From the NCBI GenBank assembly GCA_964546935.1, contig CAZJLJ010000006.1, positions 1 to 64,000 on the forward strand: DNA of 64,000 bases. Direction: 5' to 3'. A program made the translations under genes and the position numbers. Source of the DNA: JALYTY01 sp964546935. GTDB taxonomy: Bacteria; Vulcanimicrobiota; Vulcanimicrobiia; Vulcanimicrobiales; Vulcanimicrobiaceae. The notes beneath the pieces are model-generated. The model was not told the DNA's origin and searched no databases. It was given only the letters and a program-made list of their open reading frames with translations. Positions 51,559-60,270 of this stretch are shown piece by piece (within the stretch, counting starts at the first letter, position 1; each line of letters opens with the position of its first letter).

Positions 51559-52019
51559 GGCGAATCAGGAGATGTAACTTCGTTTAAAAACTCGGCGAGA
51601 TCCCGAAGGTATTCGAGCGCTTGCCGGCTTCGAGCCGAAACGAAATCACAGATCGGTTCCTCGAACACGTCGCTGAAACGCCCTTCCAGATGAGCGCTCA
51701 TGCCCGCCACGCACCCATTTTCGACGGCTATGAGCGTACACGTAAACACCAACGTAAGGTCCGGAAGAGGGCGAGTTTCCACTGTGAAGGCCACGCCTGA
51801 GTTGATAAGCGTGATGCAAAACGGTGTCCAGCGTCGATCGTCGCGCGCAAAGCCCATCCCGCCTTCGGTGGGACCGAGCATCCGTGTTTGCCGCACGTCC
51901 GGATGCCATGTGTCCCACAATGCCGGATGGGCCCAGAGCTCCCACACTAGCGGTGCGGGGGCATGTACTATCACATGCACTGGAGTGTTGCCCATACGAG
52001 CAGCATTGCTCCAACTCAT
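51555..52019 (-). CDS. SRPBCC (START-like) family protein
   Basis: A 154-residue protein of the polyketide cyclase/START-like fold: HVIVHAPAPLVWELWAHPALW start, the strand region around MGFARDDRRWTPFCITL, and a long C-terminal helix (SRQALEYLRDLAEFL). It probably binds a hydrophobic ligand; function unknown. Convergent to the GH20 gene with a four-base overlap; a later ATG at 51995 is an alternative start. Confidence 0.75.
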   Translation of the reverse strand: MSWSNAARMGNTPVHVIVHAPAPLVWELWAHPALWDTWHPDVRQTRMLGPTEGGMGFARDDRRWTPFCITLINSGVAFTVETRPLPDLTLVFTCTLIAVENGCVAGMSAHLEGRFSDVFEEPICDFVSARSRQALEYLRDLAEFLNEVTSPDSP

Positions 52020-52042
52020 GAGAAAAGTGTAAGCGTTTCTGC

Positions 52043-52684
52043 TTAGGGCTTAACGTTCGGGTTCTTTTCCGCAAACGCGCCGCTGGGATTCGGCCGCACC
52101 CAAACGATCATGTCCCACATGTGCGGCATCTCGAAGACGTGAACCACTTCGTTTGCGCTCTTGACCTTGCCCATTTTGACAAGATCGGCTGCCGTTGGGT
52201 GCGCCGGATCGCCGCCGGCTGCTTTGAATTTGTCCGCCATAACGTACTTGTCGTACGCATAGTGACCGGAGCCATCTTGTTGCACCCAGTGAACGTGCTG
52301 GCCGAACTCATAGAGCCGTCCCGGGTTCACCCCGAACATCGCCGGCCGCGTCGAGCTTGTATAGAGCGAGGAGTAATCTGCTCCGAGCAGCTTTCCGTTC
52401 TTGTCGTACCAGAGCTGGCTTGGATGCTTGGGATCGGCAGACTGCCATTGCAAGTTGGCGTAGCTGATCGCTCCGGTTTCGTCTTCGTTCGTATACCGGA
52501 AGTAGCCCGCTTTCTGCGCATCGGCCGCGGTTGGGAAGCGCTGCATTAGGTCCTTTTGGATCGACGAGACGAAGGTCGTTTCCGTGGGGCTCAGCGGACC
52601 GGTGTAAGTTGGGTTCTCGTCCGCGACGGCAATCGCCGTAGAAAAAAACAAAAGCGCCGCAAGGGCATGCAGTGTGCGTTTCAT
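52043..52684 (-). CDS. exported protein, family B of the unrecognised pair
   Basis: A 213-residue exported protein (signal cleaved near IAVAD). It aligns over nearly its full length with the protein at 13839-14459: TTFV near 36, LWYDKNGKLLGADY, His130-x-His132 (QHVHWV), His188 before Trp190-Asp191 (MPHMWD), and the end WVRPNPSGAFAEKNPNVK. The conserved HxH and H/WD positions suggest a periplasmic metal site. It is divergent from the histidine kinase gene 103 bases away. Confidence 0.78.
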   Translation of the reverse strand: MKRTLHALAALLFFSTAIAVADENPTYTGPLSPTETTFVSSIQKDLMQRFPTAADAQKAGYFRYTNEDETGAISYANLQWQSADPKHPSQLWYDKNGKLLGADYSSLYTSSTRPAMFGVNPGRLYEFGQHVHWVQQDGSGHYAYDKYVMADKFKAAGGDPAHPTAADLVKMGKVKSANEVVHVFEMPHMWDMIVWVRPNPSGAFAEKNPNVKP

Positions 52685-52786
52685 ACGTTCATTATGGCCT
52701 TCGAACGAAGCGAAAAACATCAATCTCTCCTCAAAAAGGATGCGGGCGAAGGCAGCGATGCTTCGTATGGAAAATGAGCCACACTC

Positions 52787-53899
52787 GTGGCGCTCTTTTA
52801 CGACGTTGCCGCGGCTCTCACCGAGCCGGTTCTGGACAAAGCTCTCGAACAAACGCTGCGGCTCGTCGCCGAACATCTCCGTCTGGATGCGGCGTGGGTG
52901 TGGCTGCTCGACGAGGATACGAACCAGTTCTATCTCGCGGCGTCCTACGATCTGCCGCCGTATCTTCGCGAACCAATGCACATGACCGGCGAGCCGTGCT
53001 GGTGCATGCAGGCCTTTTTCGACGGCGACTTCGTTTCGCAAAACGTCGACATCATCGCATGCAGCCGCCTTCGCGAGGGCATCGATGAAGCCGGCGAAGG
53101 CGCGACGCGAGGGCTCCGCTCGCACGCCAGCATCGCATTGCGATTCGGCGATCGGGAACTGGGATTGATCAACGCTGCGCGCGCACAGAGCGCGCTTTCA
53201 CCAGAAGAACTGCAAACGCTTGTAACGATCGGAGCCCAAGTTGGCGTCGCCGTCGAGCGTTCGCGCCTGGCAGAGCGCGCGGCGGTTGCTGCACGCGTTG
53301 AGGAACGCAGCGCTCTGGCACGCGAGTTGCACGACACGATCGTGCAAGACCTCACCGCCATCACGCTGCAGCTGGAGAGCGCGGGACGAAAAATCGAAAG
53401 CGAGCCGGCCAAGGCGCAGGAGCGCGTCTCGACGGCTGTGTCGCTAGCGCGCAACGCGCTGGAGGAGTTGCGTAGAAACGTGGAAGGTTTACGCGGCGAT
53501 CCGTTGGCAGGCGAAACGCTGATTCGCGCAATCTCAAGGCTCGGCAGAAAATTCACTTCGCAGACCGGCGTGCAGCTGGCGATTGAAGCTCCGGATGAAT
53601 TACCGCCGCTACGGCCCGAAGCAGAGGTCGCCATCTTTCGAATTATCTCCGAAGCGCTCTCAAACATCGAACGTCACGCGGACGCGCGACACGTTCAAAT
53701 CGCAATCGACGCTGATTCTCAAGGCGTGAAAGTTAGCATTGAGGACGACGGCCGCGGATTCGAAACCGGCGCCGCTAGTTCGGGGTTCGGAATAACCGGC
53801 ATGCGGGAACGGGTGGAAGAATTGCGTGGAACGTTTGCGCTTCGGTCCTCTGAAATGAGCGGAACGGGTGTCTTCGTGGAATTGCCGGCGGCAGAATGA
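52787..53899 (+). CDS. GAF-domain histidine kinase (NarL-family type)
   Basis: A 370-residue cytoplasmic sensor kinase. The GAF domain (15-160) contains Cys71-x-Cys73 (EPCWCMQAFFDGDF) and Cys92 (IIACSRL), a pattern suggesting redox or metal/haem sensing. Then a HisKA_3 dimerisation helix with phospho-acceptor His182 in ARELHDTIVQDL and an HATPase domain (ISEALSNIERHADA, EDDGRGFE, GFGITGMRERVEELRG). GTG start at 52787. ATGA overlap with its response regulator. Confidence 0.9.
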   Translation: MALFYDVAAALTEPVLDKALEQTLRLVAEHLRLDAAWVWLLDEDTNQFYLAASYDLPPYLREPMHMTGEPCWCMQAFFDGDFVSQNVDIIACSRLREGIDEAGEGATRGLRSHASIALRFGDRELGLINAARAQSALSPEELQTLVTIGAQVGVAVERSRLAERAAVAARVEERSALARELHDTIVQDLTAITLQLESAGRKIESEPAKAQERVSTAVSLARNALEELRRNVEGLRGDPLAGETLIRAISRLGRKFTSQTGVQLAIEAPDELPPLRPEAEVAIFRIISEALSNIERHADARHVQIAIDADSQGVKVSIEDDGRGFETGAASSGFGITGMRERVEELRGTFALRSSEMSGTGVFVELPAAE

Positions 53900-54513
53900 T
53901 TCGCGTGGCACTGGTCGACGATCATCCGATCGTCCTGGACGGTATCGCTCTGGTGCTGGAAGATGCCGACGATTTGGCGGTCGTTTCGCGTGCAGCGACG
54001 TCGCAAGAGGCGAAACTTGCATTATCCGCGCACGAAGTCGATGTTTTAGTGCTGGATTTGGAGCTGCCCGACCGCAGCGGTCTCGAACTTTTACGAGACG
54101 TAAAACGCGAACATCCGAACGTTGGGGTCGTGGTGTTTACGGCGTACGGTGGTCGCGAGCGCATTTCGCGCGCCCTGGAAACGGGCGCCGATTCCTACGT
54201 CTTAAAGGGCACATCATCGTCGGAATTGCTGACCGCAATTCGCGCCGTTGCACGAGGAGAGCATTATTTACCGAATGCGATCGCTTCGGAATTGATTGGC
54301 ACGCTACGCCAAACCGGCCGCGAACGATTGACCGAACGAGAGCGCCAGATCGTCAAGCTGCTGGCGCGCGGATTTTCGAATAAGGCGATCGCTGAGGAAT
54401 TGCAAATCACCGAGCGCACCGTGAAGTTCCACGTTAGCGAAATCTTGGCACGCCTTGGCGCTTCGAACCGAGCGCATGCGGTCACGGTTGCCCGCGAATT
54501 AGGTCTCGACTGA
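53896..54513 (+). CDS. NarL/LuxR-type response regulator
   Basis: A 205-residue regulator: receiver domain with ALVDDHPIVLDG, phospho-acceptor Asp54 in VLDLELPD, Thr/Lys switch residues (FTAYGG, YVLKGT), and a LuxR-type HTH (LTERERQIVKLLARGFSNKAIA). Translationally coupled to the GAF kinase. The nearest candidate target is the divergent exported protein at 52043-52684, by proximity only. Confidence 0.94.
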   Translation: MIRVALVDDHPIVLDGIALVLEDADDLAVVSRAATSQEAKLALSAHEVDVLVLDLELPDRSGLELLRDVKREHPNVGVVVFTAYGGRERISRALETGADSYVLKGTSSSELLTAIRAVARGEHYLPNAIASELIGTLRQTGRERLTERERQIVKLLARGFSNKAIAEELQITERTVKFHVSEILARLGASNRAHAVTVARELGLD

Positions 54514-54590
54514 AACTGTACTAACGTACAGGTGCGTAGCTAACTCTTCGGACGAATCGCAATTCGCGGTGCAGGCGCTACGCTTGAGCC

Positions 54591-55316
54591 ATGAATAATT
54601 GGTACGAACCCGGACATGTAGCGATTGTCACCGGGGGTTCGCGAGGGCTAGGACGAGCGCTTACGCGAGAACTGCTCGACAAAGGCCTGTTCGTCATCAT
54701 TGACGGACGAGATGAAGAAGCGCTCGCGAAAACGTTCGCGGAACTTGGCGAAACAGAACGACTGATCGCGATTCCGGGCGACGTTGCGGATAAAAATCAC
54801 GTTCACGCGCTGGTCGCTGAGGCGAAGCGGCTGGGGCGCTTGGATTTACTGGTAAACAATGCATCGACGCTCGGTGAAACGCCGCTGCCTCGCATCGATC
54901 AACTCTCGGAACCGACATTCGCTCGTTTGTTCGCAGTTAATGTTTTTGCACCGATTCATCTGATTCAACATGCCCTGCCGTTAATGCAGCGAGGCAGCGA
55001 TCCGGTAACGGTTGTAAATATCACCTCCGATGCGGGTGTAGAAGCGTATTCCACGTGGGGCGGTTATGGAGCGACGAAAGCTGCGCTAGAGCACGTCTCT
55101 CGTGTGTTGGCCGCGGAGATCGACGATCCCAATGTAAGGATTTTGGTCGCGGACCCCGGGGATATGGATACGCAAATGCATCGCGACGCAGTTCCCGGCG
55201 CGAATCCGTTGGAGCTGCGAGATCCCACGGATGCAGCTCGCGACCTAATAACGGCCATCGCGGATGTGCGTTCGCGCTTTGAACGTGTTCGGCTTGGAGC
55301 GGTGACCGTAGCGTGA
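54591..55316 (+). CDS. short-chain dehydrogenase
   Basis: A 241-residue SDR: TGGSRGLGRALTREL loop, VNNASTL (NNAG variant), Ser in VNITSDAG, the Tyr-Lys of YGATKAAL, and VADPGDMDTQMHRDA instead of the usual PG motif. No C-terminal Gly motif. Substrate unknown. The next gene starts at GTG inside its last codons (GTGA), and SDR/QueA-like pairs of this kind suggest a common pathway that is not yet clear to me. Confidence 0.85.
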   Translation: MNNWYEPGHVAIVTGGSRGLGRALTRELLDKGLFVIIDGRDEEALAKTFAELGETERLIAIPGDVADKNHVHALVAEAKRLGRLDLLVNNASTLGETPLPRIDQLSEPTFARLFAVNVFAPIHLIQHALPLMQRGSDPVTVVNITSDAGVEAYSTWGGYGATKAALEHVSRVLAAEIDDPNVRILVADPGDMDTQMHRDAVPGANPLELRDPTDAARDLITAIADVRSRFERVRLGAVTVA

Positions 55317-56314
55317 CGGCGCAAAACGTTGACGCGCCGGCGATGCGCGAGGCTATCGCGCCGCCGGAGCGCCGCGGCGTCGCGCGTGACGGCGTGCGAA
55401 TGCTGGTTACAAATCGCGACAAAGGTATTCACGAGCATGCTCGGTTTTCCGATTTGCCGCGCTTTACGCAGCCCGGCGATCTGTTTGTCGTGAATGACTC
55501 CGCGACATTACCCGCAGCAGTACGTGCGATTCGTGAGAACGGCGAAATGCTGTGGCTCCACGTTGCTACGATGGTCGATTCACGGCTGTGGATGGCGGAG
55601 CCGCGCGGCACGGTACATCTCGGAGAAGAACTAACGCTGCCGTCGGGAGGTTCCGCGGTCGTAATCGCTCCGGTCGATTCGCAACATCCGCGCTTGTGGT
55701 ATACGTGGTTTCAGCTGCCGCTACCGATGAACGCGTACTTGGCAAAGGCCGGCCAGCCGATTCGTTACGGCTACATGCACGAACGGTTTCCACTCGCGGA
55801 TTATCAGACGGTGTTCGCGAGAGTTCCAGGCTCTTCGGAAATGCCGTCGGCTGCGCGGCCCTTCACCGCAGCGGTCGTTCGCGAAATGCGGCGAGCCGGC
55901 GTGCAGTTTGCGCCCATCACGCTGCATTGCGGCGTTTCGAGCTTCGAACAACCCGAACGCCCTGCACCTGAACGCTTCGCGATTTCACCTGAGACGGCGG
56001 AAGCTGTAAATCTCGCGCGGCGCGACGGCCGCCGCGTGGTGGCGGTTGGAACAACGGTCGTTCGTTCTTTGGAAAGCGCAGTACGTGACGATGCGGTTGT
56101 TGCAGCCTCGGGCTGGACTGAATTGGTAATCGATCCGGGCCATCACTTACGGGCCGTAGATGCGCTCGTTAGCGGTTTCCACGAACCAGGATCGACGCAT
56201 GTCTCGATACTGCGGGCCTTCATGAACGAAGAGCTGCTCGAAAACGCATACGAAGAAGCCGCCGAACACGAGTATTACTACCACGAGTTCGGCGACATCC
56301 ACGCTATTTTCTAA
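55313..56314 (+). CDS. QueA-like S-adenosylmethionine:tRNA ribosyltransferase-isomerase homologue
   Basis: A 333-residue QueA-family protein. The family strands are clear: FSDLPRFTQPGDLFVVNDSATLPA, YQTVFARVPGSSEMPSAARPFTA (QueA usually YQTVYA...GSVAAPTAGLHF), FAPITLHCGVSSF, VVAVGTTVVRSLES and VDALVSGFHEPGSTHVSIL. Changes at the SAAR/TAGLHF site suggest a functional shift from queuosine synthesis. No tgt or other queuosine genes are near. GTG start, coupled to the SDR gene. Confidence 0.85.
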   Translation: MTAQNVDAPAMREAIAPPERRGVARDGVRMLVTNRDKGIHEHARFSDLPRFTQPGDLFVVNDSATLPAAVRAIRENGEMLWLHVATMVDSRLWMAEPRGTVHLGEELTLPSGGSAVVIAPVDSQHPRLWYTWFQLPLPMNAYLAKAGQPIRYGYMHERFPLADYQTVFARVPGSSEMPSAARPFTAAVVREMRRAGVQFAPITLHCGVSSFEQPERPAPERFAISPETAEAVNLARRDGRRVVAVGTTVVRSLESAVRDDAVVAASGWTELVIDPGHHLRAVDALVSGFHEPGSTHVSILRAFMNEELLENAYEEAAEHEYYYHEFGDIHAIF

Positions 56315-56623
56315 TTACTCGTTGCGAAGTGCCTGTTCGGCCGCTTTTGATACGAGACTCTTAACCGCGTGTTCGAGCCAGCGGGGAGAGGGTCCGGCAT
56401 CTTTGGCTTGCACCGTTTGTGCTGTTGCGTTGCTTCCCATAGCCATTTGCTGCGACATCATCGCGGACACGGGAGCGCTTCGTTTGTTCACTATTTTGGT
56501 GATGTGCGGTGCGGGTGCACCGCCCGAAATCGCAGTGGTGGTCGCTTGCGGCGACGAGCTAGCGGCTTCCGTCACTTGAGTCGACGCCTTCTCATTGTCT
56601 TGTTCGATTACGATGCGTAACAT
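56315..56623 (-). CDS. small protein of unknown function
   Basis: A 102-residue hydrophilic protein, Ala/Ser/Thr/Gln-rich, with a helical C-terminal end (RWLEHAVKSLVSKAAEQAL). It follows the larger unknown gene by 10 bases on the same strand and ends directly after the QueA-like stop, convergent. No signal peptide. No family recognised; probably a partner of the upstream protein. Confidence 0.55.
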   Translation of the reverse strand: MLRIVIEQDNEKASTQVTEAASSSPQATTTAISGGAPAPHITKIVNKRSAPVSAMMSQQMAMGSNATAQTVQAKDAGPSPRWLEHAVKSLVSKAAEQALRNE

Positions 56624-56633
56624 GGCCGGCTCC

Positions 56634-57830
56634 TTATAGAGCGCCGAGAATGCAGAAGCGCGCTTCTACATCAACGTCCACCGGAGCAACGTTCGTAATC
56701 GAAATCCAGTACGTAAAGTAATCACCGGATGTTTTCTGCACCTGGACGTTCCATTGCAGTTGCGGGCCGGGGCCATAGACACTCGTTGGGACAACCAGCC
56801 AGTCGACATCCCAGAGAACGGGCCAGTCGTACGTAAACCATGTCGCCGTGGAATTCGCTCCTACGGTGCCGCGGAATTGAACTCCGCAGATAGGAAATGT
56901 CATTCCGCCCATAAGTGGGAACGGATTGTCGTTCGTGAGTCCGGACGGCGTGCCGACGGGGAAGTACTGCTGCAATAGCGTCATGAACGGCGTTACCGCA
57001 TCGGGTTGTCCGGTTAGGTTTTGATACGTTTGTGCCAGAGTTGTCGCACCGGCGCCCACGATTTCTTGCCACGTAAAATCTTCCTGATAACGTAAGTAAT
57101 TCAGGAACAGCGTGGAGCAGCCGATCGAGAGGTAGTTGCGGTCCGTCGGATCCGTGATGGTAATGAAGTCGGGCCGGCCGTTGTCGAGCCAGTAACCCGC
57201 GCTTGCATATCCGTCTAATTCAGCGGGATAAAGATCCTCGGCCAATACGCGGGAAAGACCTTCGCCATTGCTGGCTCCGCAGTTATACGGTGCGCCGGGT
57301 TGATCCGCGGAGAATACTTCCACCATCTCCGCAACTTCCAAAAAGCGCGTGTAATCGATATCGAGACCCGGAACGGTCTTCGCGTCTAAGTACAGGTCGC
57401 CCGCACCGCAACCGTAGTGGTAAGCACCGCCGCCACCCTGTCCCGAAGGGTCGAGTTGCGCGATGATGAGGTTGTACAGTGTTCCCGTTGGATTTTCGTT
57501 CGTCGGCGTTGAGACCGGCGTCGTTTGAAGGCCATTGAAATACGCCGAGATGGTGTTGTAGTCGTTCTCGCACGTTGCGAGAACGCCGTTTGCGATGGTT
57601 GACCCCGTCGCACCAAGGGTCGTAGCGTCATAGTAAACGCAAAAGTGTGCCGTAGAACCGGCAAACGTGGTGGGATAATCGAGTCCCATCGCCGCCTTTT
57701 TCACCGACGAAATGCGCGCACGCATCGCTTCTTCGGTTCCGGGCTTCGCTATTATGCTCGGTTGACCGAGAATCGCCGGAGGTCTGGTCGAACGGGTCGC
57801 ACCTTGCGTGACATGTTCAGCCGTACGCAT
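56634..57830 (-). CDS. protein of unknown function, possible structured cargo or hydrolase-like
   Basis: A 398-residue protein without a signal peptide. Residues 1-45 are basic and unstructured, then an alpha/beta region rich in Gly, Tyr, Asp and Asn (AHFCVYYDATTLGATG, YHYGCGAGDLYLDAK). A helix FLEVAEMVEVFSADQ and a GASNGEGLSRVLAEDLYPAEL segment occupy the place where a metallopeptidase helix would be, but the classic HExxH is absent. The C-terminal ~70 residues form beta strands (WNVQVQKTSGDYFTYWISITNV). Family not recognised. Confidence 0.6.
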   Translation of the reverse strand: MRTAEHVTQGATRSTRPPAILGQPSIIAKPGTEEAMRARISSVKKAAMGLDYPTTFAGSTAHFCVYYDATTLGATGSTIANGVLATCENDYNTISAYFNGLQTTPVSTPTNENPTGTLYNLIIAQLDPSGQGGGGAYHYGCGAGDLYLDAKTVPGLDIDYTRFLEVAEMVEVFSADQPGAPYNCGASNGEGLSRVLAEDLYPAELDGYASAGYWLDNGRPDFITITDPTDRNYLSIGCSTLFLNYLRYQEDFTWQEIVGAGATTLAQTYQNLTGQPDAVTPFMTLLQQYFPVGTPSGLTNDNPFPLMGGMTFPICGVQFRGTVGANSTATWFTYDWPVLWDVDWLVVPTSVYGPGPQLQWNVQVQKTSGDYFTYWISITNVAPVDVDVEARFCILGAL

Positions 57831-57948
57831 GTTGCTTCTCCCGAATGAGGCGACAGGCGCGCGCTTTTCGAAGAATTACGTCGCCCTGCCATCTCCGATG
57901 CTAGTCCTCAGATATGACAAAGAGAATCGTCCGGAGAGCGCACCTTTG

Positions 57949-58977
57949 CTAGCTCATGACGAGAACCGCACGCGCTTCGATATCGCCGCGTTTTAAAGAC
58001 TCCAGCGCTTTCTCGGCCTCTGCAAGCGGAAACGTTTCGACAATCACTTTCACTTTGCCGGCTGACGCTAGTTGCAGCACGTCCAGCATGTGTTTGCGCG
58101 GACCGATAACGGAGCTAACGATTTGCTTTTCGTCGTCGAACGCGACGCGTCCAAGGTCGTGTGCAGCACCATTGACAACGATGCCGCCGTTTTTCACCGC
58201 GGCGAGTGCTTGGCGGAGCATTTCGCCCGACGGTGCGAACACGAACGCCGCATCGATGCCGCCGTTGCTCTGTAGCTCTTTCACGACGTCTTGCTTCGAC
58301 GGATCGATCGTGCGAATTGCACCCAGCTCGGAGGCCAGCTCACGATGACGTTCGCCGCGAGCAACGGTAACGAGTTCGGCGCCCGCAAGTCTTACGAACT
58401 GGATCACCATGTGTCCGACGCCACCCATTCCGAAGAGTGCAGCGGTCTTTCCCGGTGAAAGCTGCGCTTTTTGTACGGCGTGGTACGCGGTGATGCCCGG
58501 GCAGAAGAGCGGTGCCGCTTCGGCATCTTTCAAGTTATCAGGCACGTGATAGGTGTGTTCCGCGTGCGCCAACAGATATTCGGCGTAGCCGCCGTCGACG
58601 TGCTCTCCCGTAATAAGCTTTTTCGGACACAGATTCTCGCGGCCCGTCAAGCAAAATTCGCACGTGAGATCGGTGTACCACAGCGGTTGGACGCCGACGC
58701 GTTGCCCAAGGGAGAATGTTTTGACGCCGTCGCCGAGTTTTGCCACGGTACCGACGACTTCGTGGCCCGGGATGATCGGTGACTTTGCCGGAACGCCGCT
58801 ATCGACCCAGTCTCCTTCGATCATATGCAAGTTCGAGCGGCACACGCCGCATGCCGTAACCTTGATCAGGAGTTCACCCGCGCCGGGTTCGGGCACCGGA
58901 ACATCGCGCAAGTGCAAAGGGTGAGTTTCAATCTTGCCGACGTGGTCTAATTGCATCGCTTGCATAGCAATCACCAT
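57949..58977 (-). CDS. zinc-dependent alcohol dehydrogenase
   Basis: A 342-residue medium-chain dehydrogenase. Catalytic Zn ligands in TACGVCRSNLH (Cys43) and PGHEVVG, Rossmann loop ALFGMGGVGHMVIQFV. The structural zinc loop reads TDLTCEFCLTGRENLC: three of the four usual Cys are there and the first is replaced by Asp, which could still bind zinc. Close in style to the AdhP/Rv-type alcohol dehydrogenases. ATG at 58977 used; an ATG at 58965 is also possible. Confidence 0.9.
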   Translation of the reverse strand: MVIAMQAMQLDHVGKIETHPLHLRDVPVPEPGAGELLIKVTACGVCRSNLHMIEGDWVDSGVPAKSPIIPGHEVVGTVAKLGDGVKTFSLGQRVGVQPLWYTDLTCEFCLTGRENLCPKKLITGEHVDGGYAEYLLAHAEHTYHVPDNLKDAEAAPLFCPGITAYHAVQKAQLSPGKTAALFGMGGVGHMVIQFVRLAGAELVTVARGERHRELASELGAIRTIDPSKQDVVKELQSNGGIDAAFVFAPSGEMLRQALAAVKNGGIVVNGAAHDLGRVAFDDEKQIVSSVIGPRKHMLDVLQLASAGKVKVIVETFPLAEAEKALESLKRGDIEARAVLVMS

Positions 58978-59150
58978 ACCGCTCTTACAACATTCCGTCG
59001 CACATGGCGACGGTTGACCCACTCGAAACTGGCGGATTTCCGACGCGCCCTTACGAAAAGTAAGATTGCATTGGCGAACTACGCTTGCAAATAACAAGTA
59101 AGTGCGCTAGGATGACGGCAAGCCACTCTCATTCGTAAGCGAGCTGCCGG

Positions 59151-59375
59151 ATGGAACGGTCGCAAGTGCCAGTGTATGAAACAATGGAAAACGCCGGTTC
59201 TGGGCCCGGGCTCGCCCGCTACGGCGTTGCGACCGCACGCGTGCTGCTCGGATTGATTTTCGTCTTCTTCGGATTGAACGGGTTCCTGCAATTTCTGCCC
59301 GCGCCGCAATCGATTCCGGGAGCGCAAGTCCTAGCTGGGCTTTTTTTCGCACCGCTTCTGGAACGCAAACCTTAA
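59151..59375 (+). pseudogene. truncated DoxX-like protein gene
   Basis: The segment ATARVLLGLIFVFFGLNGFLQFLPAP is the start of a DoxX-like four-helix protein of about 120-140 residues. The frame ends after AGLFFAPLLERKP at residue 74, so three helices are missing. A seven-T run precedes the aberrant end. The neighbour downstream is also damaged. If expressed, only a one-helix fragment would form. Confidence 0.6.
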
Positions 59376-59407
59376 CTCCGCGATGTATTTTGAGAGAGGA
59401 CGAACTC

Positions 59408-59790
59408 ATGTCGAACGTCACGCCGTTCTTGTGGTTCAACGATCAAGCGGATCCGTCATGACGGCGACGTTCAGCCTCAATGGACAAGACTTCATCGCGT
59501 TAAATGGCGGTCCGCACTTCAGCTTTTCGCCCGCGATCTCGTTCGTTATCAGCTGTGAAACGCAAGAACACGTCGACCACTATTGGGAGAGGCTCTCAGA
59601 AGGTGGAGAAACGAACAGCTGCGGATGGCTGACCGACAAGTTCGGCGTAACGTGGCAAGTCGTTCCCGCGGTTTTAGCGGATCTGCTGAGCGACGAAGAT
59701 GAGGAGAAATCGCAACGCGTGATGCAAGCGATGCTTCAAATGGATAAAATGATCATCGCCGATCTGAAGCAAGCCTACGAGACCGCGTAA
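59408..59790 (+). pseudogene. broken VOC/PhnB-like protein gene
   Basis: The ATG at 59408 with a GAGGA site begins a typical 3-demethylubiquinone methyltransferase-like VOC protein (SNVTPFLWFNDQAD) but hits a stop after 17 codons. In another frame the rest follows intact: SVMTATFSLNGQDFIALNGG, then CGWLTDKFGVTWQVVP and RVMQAMLQMDKM. About 30 residues between the two parts are missing, so an out-of-frame deletion removed the first metal-site region. Probably non-functional, unless the C-terminal piece starts at its internal Met. Confidence 0.75.
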
Positions 59791-59799
59791 GCCTTCGTT

Positions 59800-60270
59800 C
59801 TACGCGAGCGAAAGCTCCATGTAAGTGGGGCACGCATACTCAACTTGTCCGTACGGCGCGCACTCCTTGAACCCGAACGAAAGATAAAGCTTGTACGCCG
59901 CCGCTAAGCGAGTTTTATCGGTATCTAGAACAAGGCGTGCGCGTCCGTTCTTTCGGGCAAAATCGATTAACGCGGAGACGAGCGAACGCGCCAATCCGAG
60001 ATTGCGAAACGCGGGCCGCACGTACATTTTCTTGATCACTTGCGTCGTCGGATCCAGCTCAACCAGCGCGACGCATCCGCCGGGGCGATCGTCAACTGTG
60101 GCGATGAACGCCGCATTCGGCATGCTGTAGCGATCTTCTAGGTCTTCGAGATCGCGCCTTAAATCGGAGTGGCGCAAATCCGGAGGCAAGGACTGCTCAT
60201 ACTCAATAATGAGGTCCCGGAAGGCTTCAAAATCCTGGGCGTTTGTGGCGACGTGTACGTTGGCACTCAT
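59800..60270 (-). CDS. GNAT family N-acetyltransferase
   Basis: A 156-residue acetyltransferase: ATVDDRPGGCVALVEL strand, acetyl-CoA loop region IKKMYVRPAFRNLGLARSLVSALIDFA (R-x-x-G-x-A variant), and KLYLSFGFKECAPYG. Acts on a small molecule or protein amine; substrate unknown. ATG at 60270, overlapping the stop of the upstream broken gene (ATGA) once the duplicated contig end is collapsed. Convergent with the VOC pseudogene. Confidence 0.88.
   Translation of the reverse strand: MSANVHVATNAQDFEAFRDLIIEYEQSLPPDLRHSDLRRDLEDLEDRYSMPNAAFIATVDDRPGGCVALVELDPTTQVIKKMYVRPAFRNLGLARSLVSALIDFARKNGRARLVLDTDKTRLAAAYKLYLSFGFKECAPYGQVEYACPTYMELSLA

Noticed and set aside
54518..54533. CTGTAC-TAAC-GTACAG hairpin as terminator after the response regulator
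   Set aside because: Only six base pairs and no T-run; too weak to call.
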